Assembly: GCA_024229935.1 (NCBI GenBank)
Contig: JAAERX010000077.1
Location: forward strand, 294,389 to 358,388
Direction of reading: 5' to 3'
Source of the DNA: Gammaproteobacteria bacterium
GTDB taxonomy: Bacteria; Pseudomonadota; Gammaproteobacteria; Steroidobacterales; GCA-2729495
DNA: 64,000 nt
A program made the position numbers and the translations under genes. Under the pieces are notes generated by a model. That model was not told the DNA's origin and did no database searches. It worked only from the letters and a program-made list of their open reading frames with translations. Shown here in pieces: positions 28,609 to 41,171 of the stretch (positions within the stretch are counted from its first letter, which is position 1; the number at the start of each line of letters is the position of its first letter).

Positions 28609-29753
28609 TAGTCTGGCTCCCTGCGATAGGGCACATGCCCTTGAACCGTATCTATGTATTCATCAATGTGTACACGCTCTTGATCCAGGTATTCATCAAT
28701 TGCTGCCGCAAATTGAGGCTGAACCAGCCAATGAGCCGACCATGTTTGCGTCGGCACAAATCCACGGCTGATTTTGTGTTCACCCTGGGTGCCAGGTTCA
28801 AAATATTGCAGACCCTGTTGTATACAGTAATCAATTCCCTGGTAATAGCAGGTCTCAAAATGCAGGCAATCTATAAATTGATTTGCACCCCAGTAACGAC
28901 CATACAATGTTGTATCACTACGAAAGCAAATTGCTGTAGCTACTAAATCAGCGCCTTTAAAACCCATGAATACCACAAGGTTATCGGGCATCTTTTGAGC
29001 AATAAGCTCAAAGAATTGCTGATTTAGATAGGGCATACGACCGTGACGCAAAAAGGTTGCCGTGTACAATGGCATAATGCGCTCCCAGTCCTGCGCATCA
29101 AGTTCATTCCCATTGCGCACCTCAAAGTGAATGCCGCCATCCCGAATCCGTCGTCTTTCACGTCGGGTTTTCTTGCGTTTTGATGAGGTGAAAGTATCCA
29201 GGAAAGCAGCAAAATCCACATAGTTCCTGTTTTGCCAGTGAAACTGACAATCTTTACGTAACAATAGCCCGTGATTTTTTAGAATCGTGGTTTCACTCTC
29301 CAGTGGAAAAAGAACATGCAAAGAAGAGGTATTAATGTTAACTGCCAGCTCTATGGCAGCACTGAGCAGTGCACCCCGAACATTATCTGATGAATCAGTA
29401 TTGGGCCTGACCAGCAAGCGAGGTCCGGTAGCAGGGGTAAAAGGTATAGCTGCAACGAGCTTGGGGTAATAGTGCTGCCCGACCTGCTCATAGGCACGGG
29501 CCCAGGCAAAGTCGAATACAAACTCACCCTGTGAATTATTTTTAAGATAGAGCGGCATAGCACCGAGCAATTCACCCGTAGCTGACTCGCACAAAATCGG
29601 GTAGGGCAGCCAACCTGTATCTTTGCTTGCACACCCTGATTCTTCAAGCGCACTCAGGAACTCATGACGCATGAAAGGATAGTTATCACTTAGCAACCTG
29701 TTCCAGTCTTCCGGCAGGACAGTTTGAATAGATTCACATACCCGGGTGCGCAT
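28608..29753 (-). CDS. FemAB-like/GNAT-fold protein (DUF482, PF04339 type)
   Basis: 381-residue protein that resembles the DUF482 family of GNAT-fold, FemX-like acyl- or aminoacyl-transferases of uncertain role. Typical segments are FMRHEFLSALEESGC, GAMPLYLK, FAWARAYEQVG, RKKTRRERRRI, FLRHGRMPYL and YFEPGTQGEHKISRGF. It overlaps aat by one base, so the two are cotranscribed. Its partner function with aat is unknown; the juxtaposition of two tRNA-dependent-type transferases is suggestive only. Confidence 0.82.
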   Translation of the reverse strand: MRTRVCESIQTVLPEDWNRLLSDNYPFMRHEFLSALEESGCASKDTGWLPYPILCESATGELLGAMPLYLKNNSQGEFVFDFAWARAYEQVGQHYYPKLVAAIPFTPATGPRLLVRPNTDSSDNVRGALLSAAIELAVNINTSSLHVLFPLESETTILKNHGLLLRKDCQFHWQNRNYVDFAAFLDTFTSSKRKKTRRERRRIRDGGIHFEVRNGNELDAQDWERIMPLYTATFLRHGRMPYLNQQFFELIAQKMPDNLVVFMGFKGADLVATAICFRSDTTLYGRYWGANQFIDCLHFETCYYQGIDYCIQQGLQYFEPGTQGEHKISRGFVPTQTWSAHWLVQPQFAAAIDEYLDQERVHIDEYIDTVQGHVPYRREPD

Positions 29754-29793
29754 TGTTACTTATGTAATCATGTATTTAAAAGCACATTGCTAA

Positions 29794-30774
<981 letters not shown>

Positions 30775-31036
30775 TTAATCCTGCTTCGGTTAATGGGTTT
30801 GACTGAAGATTGTACTGAATGATTGTTGTTTCGTATTCTCTGGCTGGTAGCTTAATGCCAAACCCGAAAAGACGGTATAGTTTAGGTGATTGTTGTTAGC
30901 GAGCAAAGCTTGCTATAGCCCAATTAGCATCATCATGTGGCCAGTCATACTGGGTTTAGACTTGCTTTTCCTGATCCGGTGCGATACCAAATAGAGTTAT
31001 ATACAGTTAAACGGACTAACTGGCAGGGGTAAAAAC

Positions 31037-33352
31037 GTGGCTAAGGCAGCTCAACTTGGACGGCAGGGCTCCACGGCATCTTCAGCGGTTACCCGCTCGG
31101 TGCGTGAATCAGCGCTATGGGTTTTTGGTGCCATAGCCCTGATTTTATTGCTGGCGTTGCTGACTTACCATCCGGATGACCCAGGCTTTAGTCATACAGG
31201 CACCAGTGCAACAACGTTGCATAATCAAATCGGTTTGGCGGGAGCCTGGTTTGCCGATATTGCTTTTTACCTTAGCGGTATGCCGGCCTACCTCTTTCCG
31301 GTAATAACAATGGCTGCGGGGTGGATGTTATTTTCCGCTCGTAAGACAGACGAACCATTAAACCGTACTGTTATTTCTTTACGTACCTGCGGATTTCTTC
31401 TGGCGCTAGTCACCAGCTGTGGTCTGGCAACCCTGCATTTTTCTACCCCTGAATTACGTGAAACAACGGGCGGTGTGCTGGGTCAGATGGTTGGGCAGGG
31501 ACTGAAATCTGGATTGGGTGAGCTGGGTGCCACGTTATTAATGCTATCAGTCTGGTTGGCTGCCATTTCACTGTTTACAGGGTTGTCATGGCTAGGAGCC
31601 ATGGACTGGATTGGCAAGCAGATATTCAGATTCATAGACTGGCTGACTATGCATATCAACCAGCTACAGGAGCGGATGCAGACACGCAAACTAAAGATGC
31701 AACGGCAGGCCTCTGTCCAGGTTAAACGTGAAAAGGTAGAAAAGCGTGTCCGCAAAGCCAAACCAAGAATAGAACCCGCCTTTAAGGCACCCGAAAAAAG
31801 TACGCGTGCAGAAAAAGAACGCCAGGTACCCATGTTTGACCCACCAGTTGCCGGTACTTTACCGCCTTTGTCGCTACTTGATGACCCACCGGAAAGGCCG
31901 CCGGGTTACTCTGAGGAAGCACTCGAAGGGATGTCACGGCTGGTGGAACTCAAGTTGCAGGACTTTGGTGTGGATGTTGAAGTTGTGGCCGTTCATCCAG
32001 GTCCTGTTGTTACACGCTTTGAACTAAACCCAGCTGCTGGCGTCAAAGTCAGTCAGATTAGCAACCTGGCCAAAGATATTGCCCGCTCACTTTCCGCAAT
32101 CAGTGTACGTGTAGTAGAGAATATTCCGGGTAAGTCCTATGTGGGGCTGGAGATACCCAACGAAGCGCGTGAAATGGTAACGCTTGGTGAGATTCTGCGT
32201 TCACGTGCTTATGAAGAGCTTCCGTCACCATTAACACTCGCATTAGGTAAAGACATCAGCGGTAAATCTGTTGTTGCCGATTTGGGCAAAATGCCGCACC
32301 TGATGATTGCTGGTACCACTGGTTCAGGTAAATCCGTGGGCATTAACGCCATGGTGCTTAGTCTGCTCTACAAGTCAAAGCCTGAGCATGTGCGGATGAT
32401 CATGATTGACCCTAAGATGCTGGAATTATCGGTGTATGAGGGCATTCCTCACCTGTTGTGTCCCGTTGTTACGGACATGAAAGATGCCGCCAATTCACTA
32501 CGCTGGTGCGTTGCCGAGATGGAGCGTCGCTATAAATTGATGGCCGCTCTGAAAGTCCGTAACCTAGGTGGCTACAACCGAAAGGTCAGTGCTGCCATCA
32601 GTCAGGGGCAGCCTATGCCTGACCCACTATTTCATGGCAGCAGCGAAGATATAGACGGGGCAGAAATCCCGACACTGCAAGAATTGCCTAATATTGTTGT
32701 GGTCATTGATGAGCTGGCTGACATGATGATGATTGTCGGCAAGAAAGTTGAAGAATTGATTGCCCGACTGGCACAAAAGGCCCGTGCTTCCGGTATCCAT
32801 TTAATTGTAGCCACCCAGCGACCATCAGTTGATGTCATTACCGGGCTAATTAAAGCCAACATTCCATGCCGTATCGCCTTTCAGGTGTCAGCCAAGGTTG
32901 ATTCCCGAACCATTCTGGATCAATCAGGTGCAGAAAACCTGTTGGGCCACGGTGATATGCTGTTTTTGCCGACAGGTGCACCTATGCCCATCAGGGTTCA
33001 TGGCGCATTTGTTTCTGATGAAGAGGTACAGCGGGTTGCAACTCAGCTGAAAGCTTCCGGTACACCCAGCTATTTAGAAGAGGTGACTACGGGCCCAGCC
33101 GCCCCCATACCCGGTTTATCCGGCGAACCCAAGTCCGAGTCCAGTGATGAAGACGACCCCTTGTATGATCAGGCTGTCCAGATTGTCACTGAAACCCGGC
33201 GAGCCTCCATATCCGGTGTACAACGCCGACTAAAGATCGGTTACAACCGCGCCGCCCGACTGGTAGAAGCAATGGAGGCTGCCGGTATCGTAGGCCCTAT
33301 GGAAACAAATGGCGTACGTGAGGTGCTTGTACCACCGCCACCTAAAGATTGA
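31037..33352 (+). CDS. ftsK: DNA translocase FtsK
   Basis: Septal DNA pump that completes chromosome segregation, 771 residues. Four N-terminal membrane segments (about 25-190), a short basic linker (220-270), the RecA-like motor with Walker A GTTGSGKS near 425-432 and Walker [13 protein letters not shown], and a C-terminal gamma winged helix (about 705-765) for KOPS binding. The start is GTG after GGCAGGGG. It begins the ftsK-lolA-vanZ-rarA-serS series. Confidence 0.96.
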   Translation: MAKAAQLGRQGSTASSAVTRSVRESALWVFGAIALILLLALLTYHPDDPGFSHTGTSATTLHNQIGLAGAWFADIAFYLSGMPAYLFPVITMAAGWMLFSARKTDEPLNRTVISLRTCGFLLALVTSCGLATLHFSTPELRETTGGVLGQMVGQGLKSGLGELGATLLMLSVWLAAISLFTGLSWLGAMDWIGKQIFRFIDWLTMHINQLQERMQTRKLKMQRQASVQVKREKVEKRVRKAKPRIEPAFKAPEKSTRAEKERQVPMFDPPVAGTLPPLSLLDDPPERPPGYSEEALEGMSRLVELKLQDFGVDVEVVAVHPGPVVTRFELNPAAGVKVSQISNLAKDIARSLSAISVRVVENIPGKSYVGLEIPNEAREMVTLGEILRSRAYEELPSPLTLALGKDISGKSVVADLGKMPHLMIAGTTGSGKSVGINAMVLSLLYKSKPEHVRMIMIDPKMLELSVYEGIPHLLCPVVTDMKDAANSLRWCVAEMERRYKLMAALKVRNLGGYNRKVSAAISQGQPMPDPLFHGSSEDIDGAEIPTLQELPNIVVVIDELADMMMIVGKKVEELIARLAQKARASGIHLIVATQRPSVDVITGLIKANIPCRIAFQVSAKVDSRTILDQSGAENLLGHGDMLFLPTGAPMPIRVHGAFVSDEEVQRVATQLKASGTPSYLEEVTTGPAAPIPGLSGEPKSESSDEDDPLYDQAVQIVTETRRASISGVQRRLKIGYNRAARLVEAMEAAGIVGPMETNGVREVLVPPPPKD

Positions 33353-33357
33353 TAACC

Positions 33358-34011
33358 ATGCCACTCCACATATTGAAGCTGGTCACAGCACTATTACTGT
33401 ATGGTTTACTTGGTAGTGCACTGGCAAATCAGGCAGAAACAGATGAGGCTCGTCAGCGCATACAGTCTTTTTTGGACTCAGCTAATCGTTACCACGCAGC
33501 CTTCACCCAGCAGCTTGTTGATGCCAGTGGTGATGTTCTGGAGGAGAGCAGTGGCGAATTCTGGTTACAACGACCTGGACAGTTTCGCTGGCATTATGCC
33601 CCCCCGATGGAGCGTTTACTGGTATCCAATGGTGAAAAAATATGGCTGTATGACATTGAACTCGAGCAGGTGAGTGTTAGAGCGGCAGACGGGGCACTTG
33701 AACAAACACCCGCAGGCTTATTGGTTGCCAGCTCGATGGCACTTGATGACTACCAGCTCAGTATTCGCGAGCGTTCAGGGGAGTTGCTTAATGTGGGCCT
33801 TAAACCCCTGAACGGCCAGTCTGATTTTGAGGATATAGTACTGGGTCTTGAAGGCAGCACACTGGTCAGCCTGACCCTTGCAGATCATTTTGGTCAAAAT
33901 ACTATTATTATTTTCAACGATATAGAAATTAATCCAATAATTGACATTAGTATCTTCAATCTCACTTTCCCACCCCACGTGGACATTATTGACCAGACAT
34001 CAGGAAAATAA
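33358..34011 (+). CDS. lolA: Outer-membrane lipoprotein carrier protein LolA
   Basis: Periplasmic chaperone that carries lipoproteins from LolCDE to LolB, 217 residues from the ATG at 33358 (5 bp after ftsK). A signal peptide ends near ALAN at residues 21-24. The mature domain shows FTQQLVD, SSGEFWLQRPGQFRWHY, LLVSNGEKIWLYD and the C-terminal FNLTFPPHVDIID. The frame also has a TTG nine bases upstream, overlapping ftsK, which would extend the signal peptide by three residues. Confidence 0.92.
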   Translation: MPLHILKLVTALLLYGLLGSALANQAETDEARQRIQSFLDSANRYHAAFTQQLVDASGDVLEESSGEFWLQRPGQFRWHYAPPMERLLVSNGEKIWLYDIELEQVSVRAADGALEQTPAGLLVASSMALDDYQLSIRERSGELLNVGLKPLNGQSDFEDIVLGLEGSTLVSLTLADHFGQNTIIIFNDIEINPIIDISIFNLTFPPHVDIIDQTSGK

Positions 34012-34012
34012 T

Positions 34013-34417
34013 GTGACCACGGCACCCGGGAAACCTCAGCTCAACTGGCGACACGTATGGCTTAGTTGTGGCTACCTGTTTGTACTGACGGTTCTTGCAT
34101 TTGCTTTGTGGCCGTTACTCAACTCACGCACTATGATGATTCCGTATTTTGATAAGTTTTTGCATGCATTTACCTTCATGTTTTTAATGCTTTGGTTCAG
34201 CGGCCTGATGTCACGCAACTTTTATTTCAGGTTATTCCTTATCCTGCTCATCTATGGCGCTCTTATAGAATTCTTGCAAAACCTTACGCCTCATAGACAA
34301 ATGGAGCTCAATGACTTTATCGCTAATGCGATAGGCCTCATTGTCGGCTGGCTACTTGCACGGACGGGTATGGGGAACTGGTGTATATGGGTGGAAAAAA
34401 GACTCAATCTCTCATGA
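34013..34417 (+). CDS. VanZ-like membrane protein
   Basis: Small inner-membrane protein of 134 residues with about four hydrophobic segments and the VanZ-type motifs PYFDKFLHAFTFM and LIEFLQNLTPHRQMELNDFIANAIG. GTG start 2 bp after lolA, with AGGA 7 bases upstream; the frame stays open upstream inside lolA, but that part overlaps conserved LolA sequence. The function of VanZ-like proteins outside teicoplanin resistance is unknown. The end overlaps rarA by 4 bp (ATGA). Confidence 0.8.
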   Translation: MTTAPGKPQLNWRHVWLSCGYLFVLTVLAFALWPLLNSRTMMIPYFDKFLHAFTFMFLMLWFSGLMSRNFYFRLFLILLIYGALIEFLQNLTPHRQMELNDFIANAIGLIVGWLLARTGMGNWCIWVEKRLNLS

Positions 34418-35757
34418 GTTTTTCTGACAAACAGCCTGATAGAGGTAAAAAAAGCTGGCGCCCCCTCGCAGACCGCATGCGTCCACAAACAATGGAGAAT
34501 GTTACAGGTCAGCAACATCTCCTTGGCATCGGCAAACCACTGACAGGGCTTTTGAATGCTGACCCACTGCATTCAGCCATACTTTGGGGCCCCCCCGGCA
34601 CAGGTAAAACCACCCTGGCAAGACTTGTGGCCAAAAGCGCCAAAGCACGCTTTATTGCACTTTCAGCAGTAATGTCTGGCGTAAAGGATATACGTCAAGC
34701 TGTTGAACTAGCGGATAAAAACAGGTCTGAGCACAGTGAGCCCACAGTATTATTTCTTGATGAGGTGCATCGCTTTAACAAGGCTCAGCAGGATGCCTTT
34801 CTACCCTGGGTTGAAAATGGCACCCTTATTTTTATTGGCGCAACCACCGAAAACCCTTCATTTGAACTAAATAATGCACTCTTATCACGGGCTCGGGTCT
34901 ATGTTCTGAAAGCACTGAGTACTGATGACCTCAGCACATTACTAAAACGAGCACTGGTTGACAGTGATACAGGGCTGGGAGACTCATTAACCTGCGCTGA
35001 TGAGCAACTTGAGCTATTGGCTATGGCAGCAGATGGTGATGGACGACGGGCATTAAACCTCCTGGAACTTGCTGCTGGACTTGCTGATACGGTGAATAGT
35101 CCTGAGATTACAGCTGCACACGTTGGTGAGGTTATTAGCGGAGGAGTGCGTCGCTTTGACAGGGGTGGTGATGTTTTTTATGACCAGATATCAGCACTGC
35201 ATAAATCTGTACGCGGCTCTGATCCAGATGCCAGCCTGTACTGGTTTGCACGAATGCTCGATGGCGGCTGTGATCCGCTATATATAGCTCGAAGAATGGT
35301 TCGCATGGCCTCTGAGGATATTGGTAATGCTGATCCCCGAGCCTTGCGTATTACCCTCGATGCCTGGGAAACCTATGACCGACTGGGCAGCCCGGAAGGT
35401 GAATTAGCACTCGCACAGGCACTGGTCTTTATGGCCTGTGCTGCCAAAAGTAATGCGGTTTATAAGGCACTCGGGACTGTCGTCAAAGATATAAAGAATA
35501 CGGGCAGTCATGAAGTTCCGGAACGCTTGCGTAATGCCCCCACCAAACTGGCAAAGAATATGGGGCACGGAAAAGGGTATCGCTATGCGCATAATGAACA
35601 AAACCAGTTTGCTGCCGGTGAAAAGTATTTCCCCGATGAAATGGAGCCAAAGCTCTATTATCAACCTGTGGAAGCTGGTTTGGAGTTACAGATAGGGGAA
35701 AAGCTTGCTCGTCTGCGTGCCGCAAACCAGCAGGCAAAAAAAGCACCACCAAAATGA
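34414..35757 (+). CDS. rarA: Replication-associated recombination protein A (RarA/MgsA)
   Basis: AAA+ clamp-loader-like ATPase active at stalled forks, 447 residues from the ATG that overlaps the vanZ stop. Walker [13 protein letters not shown] near residue 58, Walker [16 protein letters not shown], sensor [18 protein letters not shown]. The C-terminal tetramerisation domain ends YLPDEM-like (KYFPDEMEP). The frame after the TGA stop remains open for about 45 further codons with a Lys/Arg-rich sequence. Confidence 0.93.
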   Translation: MSFSDKQPDRGKKSWRPLADRMRPQTMENVTGQQHLLGIGKPLTGLLNADPLHSAILWGPPGTGKTTLARLVAKSAKARFIALSAVMSGVKDIRQAVELADKNRSEHSEPTVLFLDEVHRFNKAQQDAFLPWVENGTLIFIGATTENPSFELNNALLSRARVYVLKALSTDDLSTLLKRALVDSDTGLGDSLTCADEQLELLAMAADGDGRRALNLLELAAGLADTVNSPEITAAHVGEVISGGVRRFDRGGDVFYDQISALHKSVRGSDPDASLYWFARMLDGGCDPLYIARRMVRMASEDIGNADPRALRITLDAWETYDRLGSPEGELALAQALVFMACAAKSNAVYKALGTVVKDIKNTGSHEVPERLRNAPTKLAKNMGHGKGYRYAHNEQNQFAAGEKYFPDEMEPKLYYQPVEAGLELQIGEKLARLRAANQQAKKAPPK

Positions 35758-35874
35758 CCCAAGGGTGGCTCTAAGCGGGCTAAACCCAAAGCAAAGTCAA
35801 CTATAAGGGGAGGTCGCGGTGTAAACTCTGCATCAAATAACCAACCCGGCATAATGACCACCCATAGATAATGA

Positions 35875-37173
<1,299 letters not shown>

Positions 37174-37269
37174 TTCTGCTAACAGTTTTTTGTGCCCGCT
37201 AAGGCGTATATCTGGGCCAGAGATTCATAATCTGTAGTAAAAAACTTTTTAATGAATAGCACAAATAAA

Positions 37270-37305
37270 AAAAGCCCCGCTAGTCATTTGACGAGCAGGG
37301 CTTTT
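37270..37305. terminator. Bidirectional terminator between serS and the BI-1 gene
   Basis: Inverted repeat AAAAGCCCCGCT/AGCAGGGCTTTT (12 bp, one mismatch) with a 12-nt loop, A-rich before and T-rich after. Serves both convergent genes. Confidence 0.85.
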
Positions 37306-37341
37306 GTTTAACTGCATACTTTGATTAGTCAGCTACACCGT

Positions 37342-38034
37342 TTAATTGCGGCTACCACCCAAAAGCATAAGTAAATTTATAAAAATATTATAAAGAGCAA
37401 CATATAAGCTTACTGTTGCCATAATATAATTTGTCTCACCGCCATGAATAATAGCGCTGGTCTGATACAAAATCATGGCACCCATTAACAATACGATGCC
37501 CGCAGAAATTGCCATCTGAAAAGCGGAAAGGTCGATGAACAGTCCCATAATGATGACAGCAAGTAAGCCAAGCATCCCTACCATCAGAAAACCGCCCATA
37601 AAGCTGAAATCTTTCTGTGATTTTACAGCGTAGGCACTAAGCCCCAGAAAGACAAAACCTGTAGAGCCTAATGCGGTCATGATCAATTCACCGCCGTTTG
37701 GGATGTTTTCCATATAGGCACTGAGCAATGGCCCAAGTGTTAATCCCATAAATCCTGTCAACGCAAATACGCAGATAATACCGGCAGTAGAATTACGCAT
37801 TTTGGTTGTCAAAAACAATAATCCGAAGTAACCGACCAGGGTCACAATAGGACCAAAAAACGGCAGCTGCAGTGCCATGGAAACGCCAGCCATCGCTGCA
37901 CTAAACAGCAGCGTCATTGATAGCAGCATATAGGTACTGCGCAGTACCTTATTGGTAGCAAGCGCGGACTCTTGTACGGGTGAACCATATGAAACCCGAG
38001 ATCCGTCCCGGCGAATTGGATTCTGTTGCATCAT
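37342..38034 (-). CDS. Bax inhibitor-1/YccA family inner membrane protein
   Basis: Seven-helix inner-membrane protein of 230 residues, similar to YccA/YbhL, which modulate FtsH proteolysis in E. coli. Visible are the N-terminal soluble stretch (RRDGSRVSYGSPVQESALATNKVLR), GPLLSAYMENIPNGGELI, and the C-terminal AILYQTSAIIHGGETNYIMATVSLY. Faces serS across the shared terminator. Confidence 0.9.
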   Translation of the reverse strand: MMQQNPIRRDGSRVSYGSPVQESALATNKVLRSTYMLLSMTLLFSAAMAGVSMALQLPFFGPIVTLVGYFGLLFLTTKMRNSTAGIICVFALTGFMGLTLGPLLSAYMENIPNGGELIMTALGSTGFVFLGLSAYAVKSQKDFSFMGGFLMVGMLGLLAVIIMGLFIDLSAFQMAISAGIVLLMGAMILYQTSAIIHGGETNYIMATVSLYVALYNIFINLLMLLGGSRN

Positions 38035-38263
38035 ATCCTCCTGAAATGGGATGCGTATAAAACTTAATGACTAATACTAGCATGGTCAGAGGCTGATAAA
38101 CCTTCCATATACAGCTCAAATCCAGACCAACCGTCTCAATAGACACACCAAAACAGCTCTGGTTCCCTGTTTTTAACAAAAAAATAGCAAACATGTGTGT
38201 CAAGCAATTGTGTTCCGCGGCAGGAAACGGGAGAATCCGCCCTCCGAAGACCAACAAACCCAC

Positions 38264-38353
38264 GGAGGGTTGGCAGAGTGGTCGAATGCACCGGTCTTGA
38301 AAACCGGCAAGGAGTTAAATCCTTCCAGGGTTCGAATCCCTGACCCTCCGCCA
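38264..38353 (+). tRNA. tRNA-Ser(TGA)
   Basis: Ninety bases including the encoded CCA. Acceptor stem GGAGGGT pairs with ACCCTCC, with discriminator G. The anticodon loop CTTGAAA lies between CCGGT and ACCGG (anticodon TGA). The long variable arm (AAGGAGTTAAATCCTT) and T-loop GTTCGAATC are those of a serine tRNA. A terminator follows at 38414. Confidence 0.97.
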
Positions 38354-38413
38354 AATTTGCAAGAATTTGTACTCGCAGATCTAAGTTAGATTTACGCAGT
38401 TGCATTCATTTAG

Positions 38414-38442
38414 AAAAAGACCGCCTCAAAGGTGGTCTTTTT
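38414..38442 (+). terminator. Rho-independent terminator after tRNA-Ser
   Basis: AAAAAGACCGCC/GGTGGTCTTTTT stem (12 pairs, one G-U) with a 5-nt loop TCAAA, followed by a T-rich tail. Confidence 0.9.
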
Positions 38443-38491
38443 CATTTTCAATCACCTAAACTAGCCATATATGCAAAAAAGGTGTGCCCAA

Positions 38492-38743
38492 ATGAAAAGC
38501 CAAACGCTTTTACTTATAAGTATCACTATAATATATTCAGCTTCCGCCATGGCTGATGTTTTTTATTGCGGCACACATATCATTGATGGTAATTCCTACC
38601 AAACTGAGGTTCTCAAGTATTGTGGTGAACCATCATCAAAGAAGACGGATCAGTGGGTTTACGAACGTGCTAATGAACCTTCTATGCTGGTCCACTTTGA
38701 GGCTGATGGAACCATTAACCGCATTCAGGAGCTGACTGAATAA
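38492..38743 (+). CDS. DUF2845-type small secreted protein
   Basis: Eighty-three residues from the ATG at 38492 (AAGG upstream); the frame is open from 38471. A signal peptide (about 1-21, ending SAMA) is followed by FYCGTHIIDGNS, TEVLKYCGEPSSKK and VHFEADGTI. The paired cysteines and the VLKYCGEP motif are typical of DUF2845, periplasmic proteins of unknown function. Stands alone. Confidence 0.72.
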   Translation: MKSQTLLLISITIIYSASAMADVFYCGTHIIDGNSYQTEVLKYCGEPSSKKTDQWVYERANEPSMLVHFEADGTINRIQELTE

Positions 38744-38817
38744 ATTATTTTCGATCTGCTTAAATTCTATTGACTAACTAAATTGGAAAATTGATCCATT
38801 ATTTCTGGATCAGACTT

Positions 38818-40179
38818 ATGTGCACCTTTCGAAAACTTATCAGGTCTGTTGATAAATCCAGCGAACTGCTGCGCATCACGCAAACTGTTGATGCCTGCTA
38901 TGAACTGGGTGCACTTCTTAAACAGGCCGAAGCAGGTCACAAAGCCATTCTCTTTGAGTCTGTTCAAAACTCGCCTTTCACCGTGGCCGGTGGCTTACTG
39001 ACATCACCAGGTCGCTTTGGCCAGTCACTTAACCATCCTGCCGGCAATAATCTTAGCCAGGCTGAGCATGCCAGATTGGTGCAGGGTGCTATTCAATCAC
39101 CCATCCCGGCAACAGAACAGAGTTTTGCACCCTCTAAGGACATTGTTTTAACGGGGGATGAAATTGACTGCAGAACTTTGCCAGTACCCACGTTTTTTAA
39201 AGAGGATACCGGACCCTTCATGACAGCTGCCGTGGGCATTTGTCGAAACTCTGCAAACGAGATCATCAATGCCGGCTTCTATCGGGTATTAATGCTCGGA
39301 AGAAATAGTCTGGCTGTTAGTGCAAGCCCAAGCAGTGGCCTTTATGGAATCATGCAAAAGGATAAGAAGGCCGGTCGTATTACACATATTGCATTGATTA
39401 TTGGAGCAGAGCCTGCTTTGCTTATGGCCGCTGCTGCCAAAGTGCCAGAAAACATTTCAGAACTGGATGTGGCAGGTGCGCTACAAAATGAATCACTCGC
39501 AACAATTACAGCAGAATCTTCAGATTTATTTGTACCTGCTAATGCTGAATTTGTCATCGAGGTGGCAATTAATCATGCGCAAGTAATTGAAAACACCATG
39601 GGTGAGTTTGGGGATTGCTATGGCACCCAGCTTGCATCTGTAGGTGAAGTCAAGGCCATCACACACCGTGAGAAACCAATCTTTCATACAATCATGGCGG
39701 GCGCAGGGAAGGAGCACAATGCACTCGGCCTGATCGTTTTGTACGGTATAGAACCAGACCTGAATAAACAACTGCAAGCTGCCTTTCCACAAGTGAAAGC
39801 AGTGCGTGTACTGCATGACCCACCACGAATGGGCACACAGGGCGATGTATATATCGTCATGCAAAATGGTCATGCCTGCGCAGCCAACCAGATTATTGAG
39901 CATGTTTATAGTCTGACCTGCGGCCCGTACCCAATATCTCGCACTATTCGTCGTGTCGTTCTTCTGGATGAAGACATAGATATTACTAATAATCGCGAAG
40001 TAAATTGGGCGATCTCTATACGTGCCACTTCGGCGAGCGACTATTTACTTTATGACAATTTTCAGGGTTCCGGCGGCTTAGTTCGTATAGGTATAGATGC
40101 ACGCGCCCATGATGGAAATAAAACCCAGCGACTGCTTATTCCAGGTGCCAGAGACTTCCACCTTGATGACTATCAATAG
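38818..40179 (+). CDS. UbiD family (prenylated-FMN dependent) decarboxylase-like protein
   Basis: UbiD-like protein of 453 residues from the ATG at 38818, which matches the family N-terminus; the frame is also open from a TTG at 38791. Features: ELGALLKQAEAGHKAILFE, LPVPTFFKEDTGPFMTAAVGIC near 122, LLMAAAAKVP, AEFVIEVAI near 235 and MGEFGDCYG near 260. Family members usually carry an EGPFGE-type segment followed by a tyrosine-rich GYY; here the site reads differently, so catalysis is uncertain. No ubiX (prFMN synthase) is in the window and no pathway neighbour identifies a substrate. Confidence 0.8.
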   Translation: MCTFRKLIRSVDKSSELLRITQTVDACYELGALLKQAEAGHKAILFESVQNSPFTVAGGLLTSPGRFGQSLNHPAGNNLSQAEHARLVQGAIQSPIPATEQSFAPSKDIVLTGDEIDCRTLPVPTFFKEDTGPFMTAAVGICRNSANEIINAGFYRVLMLGRNSLAVSASPSSGLYGIMQKDKKAGRITHIALIIGAEPALLMAAAAKVPENISELDVAGALQNESLATITAESSDLFVPANAEFVIEVAINHAQVIENTMGEFGDCYGTQLASVGEVKAITHREKPIFHTIMAGAGKEHNALGLIVLYGIEPDLNKQLQAAFPQVKAVRVLHDPPRMGTQGDVYIVMQNGHACAANQIIEHVYSLTCGPYPISRTIRRVVLLDEDIDITNNREVNWAISIRATSASDYLLYDNFQGSGGLVRIGIDARAHDGNKTQRLLIPGARDFHLDDYQ

Positions 40180-40261
40180 AATACACAGTTCACCCAACTG
40201 AGTTGTGAGCGCTTTATTTAGCTGTCGTATTAGCAGAGCATTTAGGCAGCAAAGATTAAAG

Positions 40262-41104
40262 TCACTGTCTTTCTTGCTTCACCGTAAAAAGATAACTGGC
40301 CCAATAACTTTGCCAAAGTGCTGTTGGTGGAGCTTTAGCCATCATGGTATTTGCAGAGCTGTTAAGTGCCTCTATCTGTACTGCTTTAATAAACCATGTG
40401 CCAGGCATTGATAATTTTATAGTTGCACGGCCCAGTGCATCGGTACGAACTTTCTGTATTAGCTCAGGCTGTTCACGCGTAAAGGCCTGTAGCAGTAAAC
40501 CTTCTATCGGTTCTCCCCGGTACAGCAATACAAATTCCAGGCTGTCTTCTATAGTCAGCACGTAGGGGTCTTGCATTGGTACCAGCTCAAGCACATAGCC
40601 TAATTCCTCTGCATAGAAGCTCTCACCAGGTTTGGATGACTGCAGTAGGGCCTTGGCACAGCGAACAAAATATTCAGGTGCAGGATCATTATCTTCACCA
40701 CGTTCACGTCGGGTCTCTCGAATAAATTCTATGCCCTCATGCTCAAGATAGGTGTTGAACTTTTCTGCATCAAGCTCCACAAAGCTCGGGGCACTCTGAT
40801 AGCCGAGCAAGGTCTGGCCCGCTGGAAAACTTATTTCTGCGGCCGGATCATTACCCATCATGGAAATGACAGGTATACGACCTGCATTACTAACCATACT
40901 GAAGTCTGTAAACCATTCTTCTATGTAGGGCAGGGTGTTACCCTTAAAATCTACGCCTTCACGCAAATATACTGAAACAGGAGCATTGTCTTCAGGGCTA
41001 AAAGTATCCGGCTCTATCCAGAAGTCATGTGCATGTGCAGATCCTGGCAGCAAGATGCTGGGCATGAATGACAGGAATGCGACCACAAGAAAACTAAAAC
41101 GCAT
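40262..41104 (-). CDS. DUF4198 domain-containing periplasmic protein
   Basis: 280 residues from the ATG at 41104; the frame continues 26 codons upstream, but this Met begins the signal peptide (MRFSFLVVAFLSF ... AHAHD, cleavage near AHA). The mature start HDFWIEPDTFSPEDNAPVSVYLREG is the DUF4198 hallmark, and a C-terminal Ig-like part contains ALGRATIKLSMPGTWFIKAVQ. DUF4198 proteins are often encoded beside metal (Ni/Co) uptake or TonB systems. Divergent from the HupE-like gene, with 67 bp between the proposed starts. Confidence 0.8.
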   Translation of the reverse strand: MRFSFLVVAFLSFMPSILLPGSAHAHDFWIEPDTFSPEDNAPVSVYLREGVDFKGNTLPYIEEWFTDFSMVSNAGRIPVISMMGNDPAAEISFPAGQTLLGYQSAPSFVELDAEKFNTYLEHEGIEFIRETRRERGEDNDPAPEYFVRCAKALLQSSKPGESFYAEELGYVLELVPMQDPYVLTIEDSLEFVLLYRGEPIEGLLLQAFTREQPELIQKVRTDALGRATIKLSMPGTWFIKAVQIEALNSSANTMMAKAPPTALWQSYWASYLFTVKQERQ

Positions 41105-41171
41105 ACTAAAGGAATCTCTTTTAGGGGCGGTAACGAAACAACATGTTAACCGACAAGGTAATATTCTTAAA

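Noticed and set aside
34381..34414. Earlier GTG start for rarA inside the vanZ-like gene
   Set aside because: It would add 11 residues without homology; the ATG overlapping the vanZ stop is the conserved position.
38241..38268. CCTCCG/CGGAGG inverted repeat in the tRNA-Ser leader
   Set aside because: The 3' arm is the tRNA acceptor stem; probably a by-product of leader sequence or a tRNA remnant, with no independent support.
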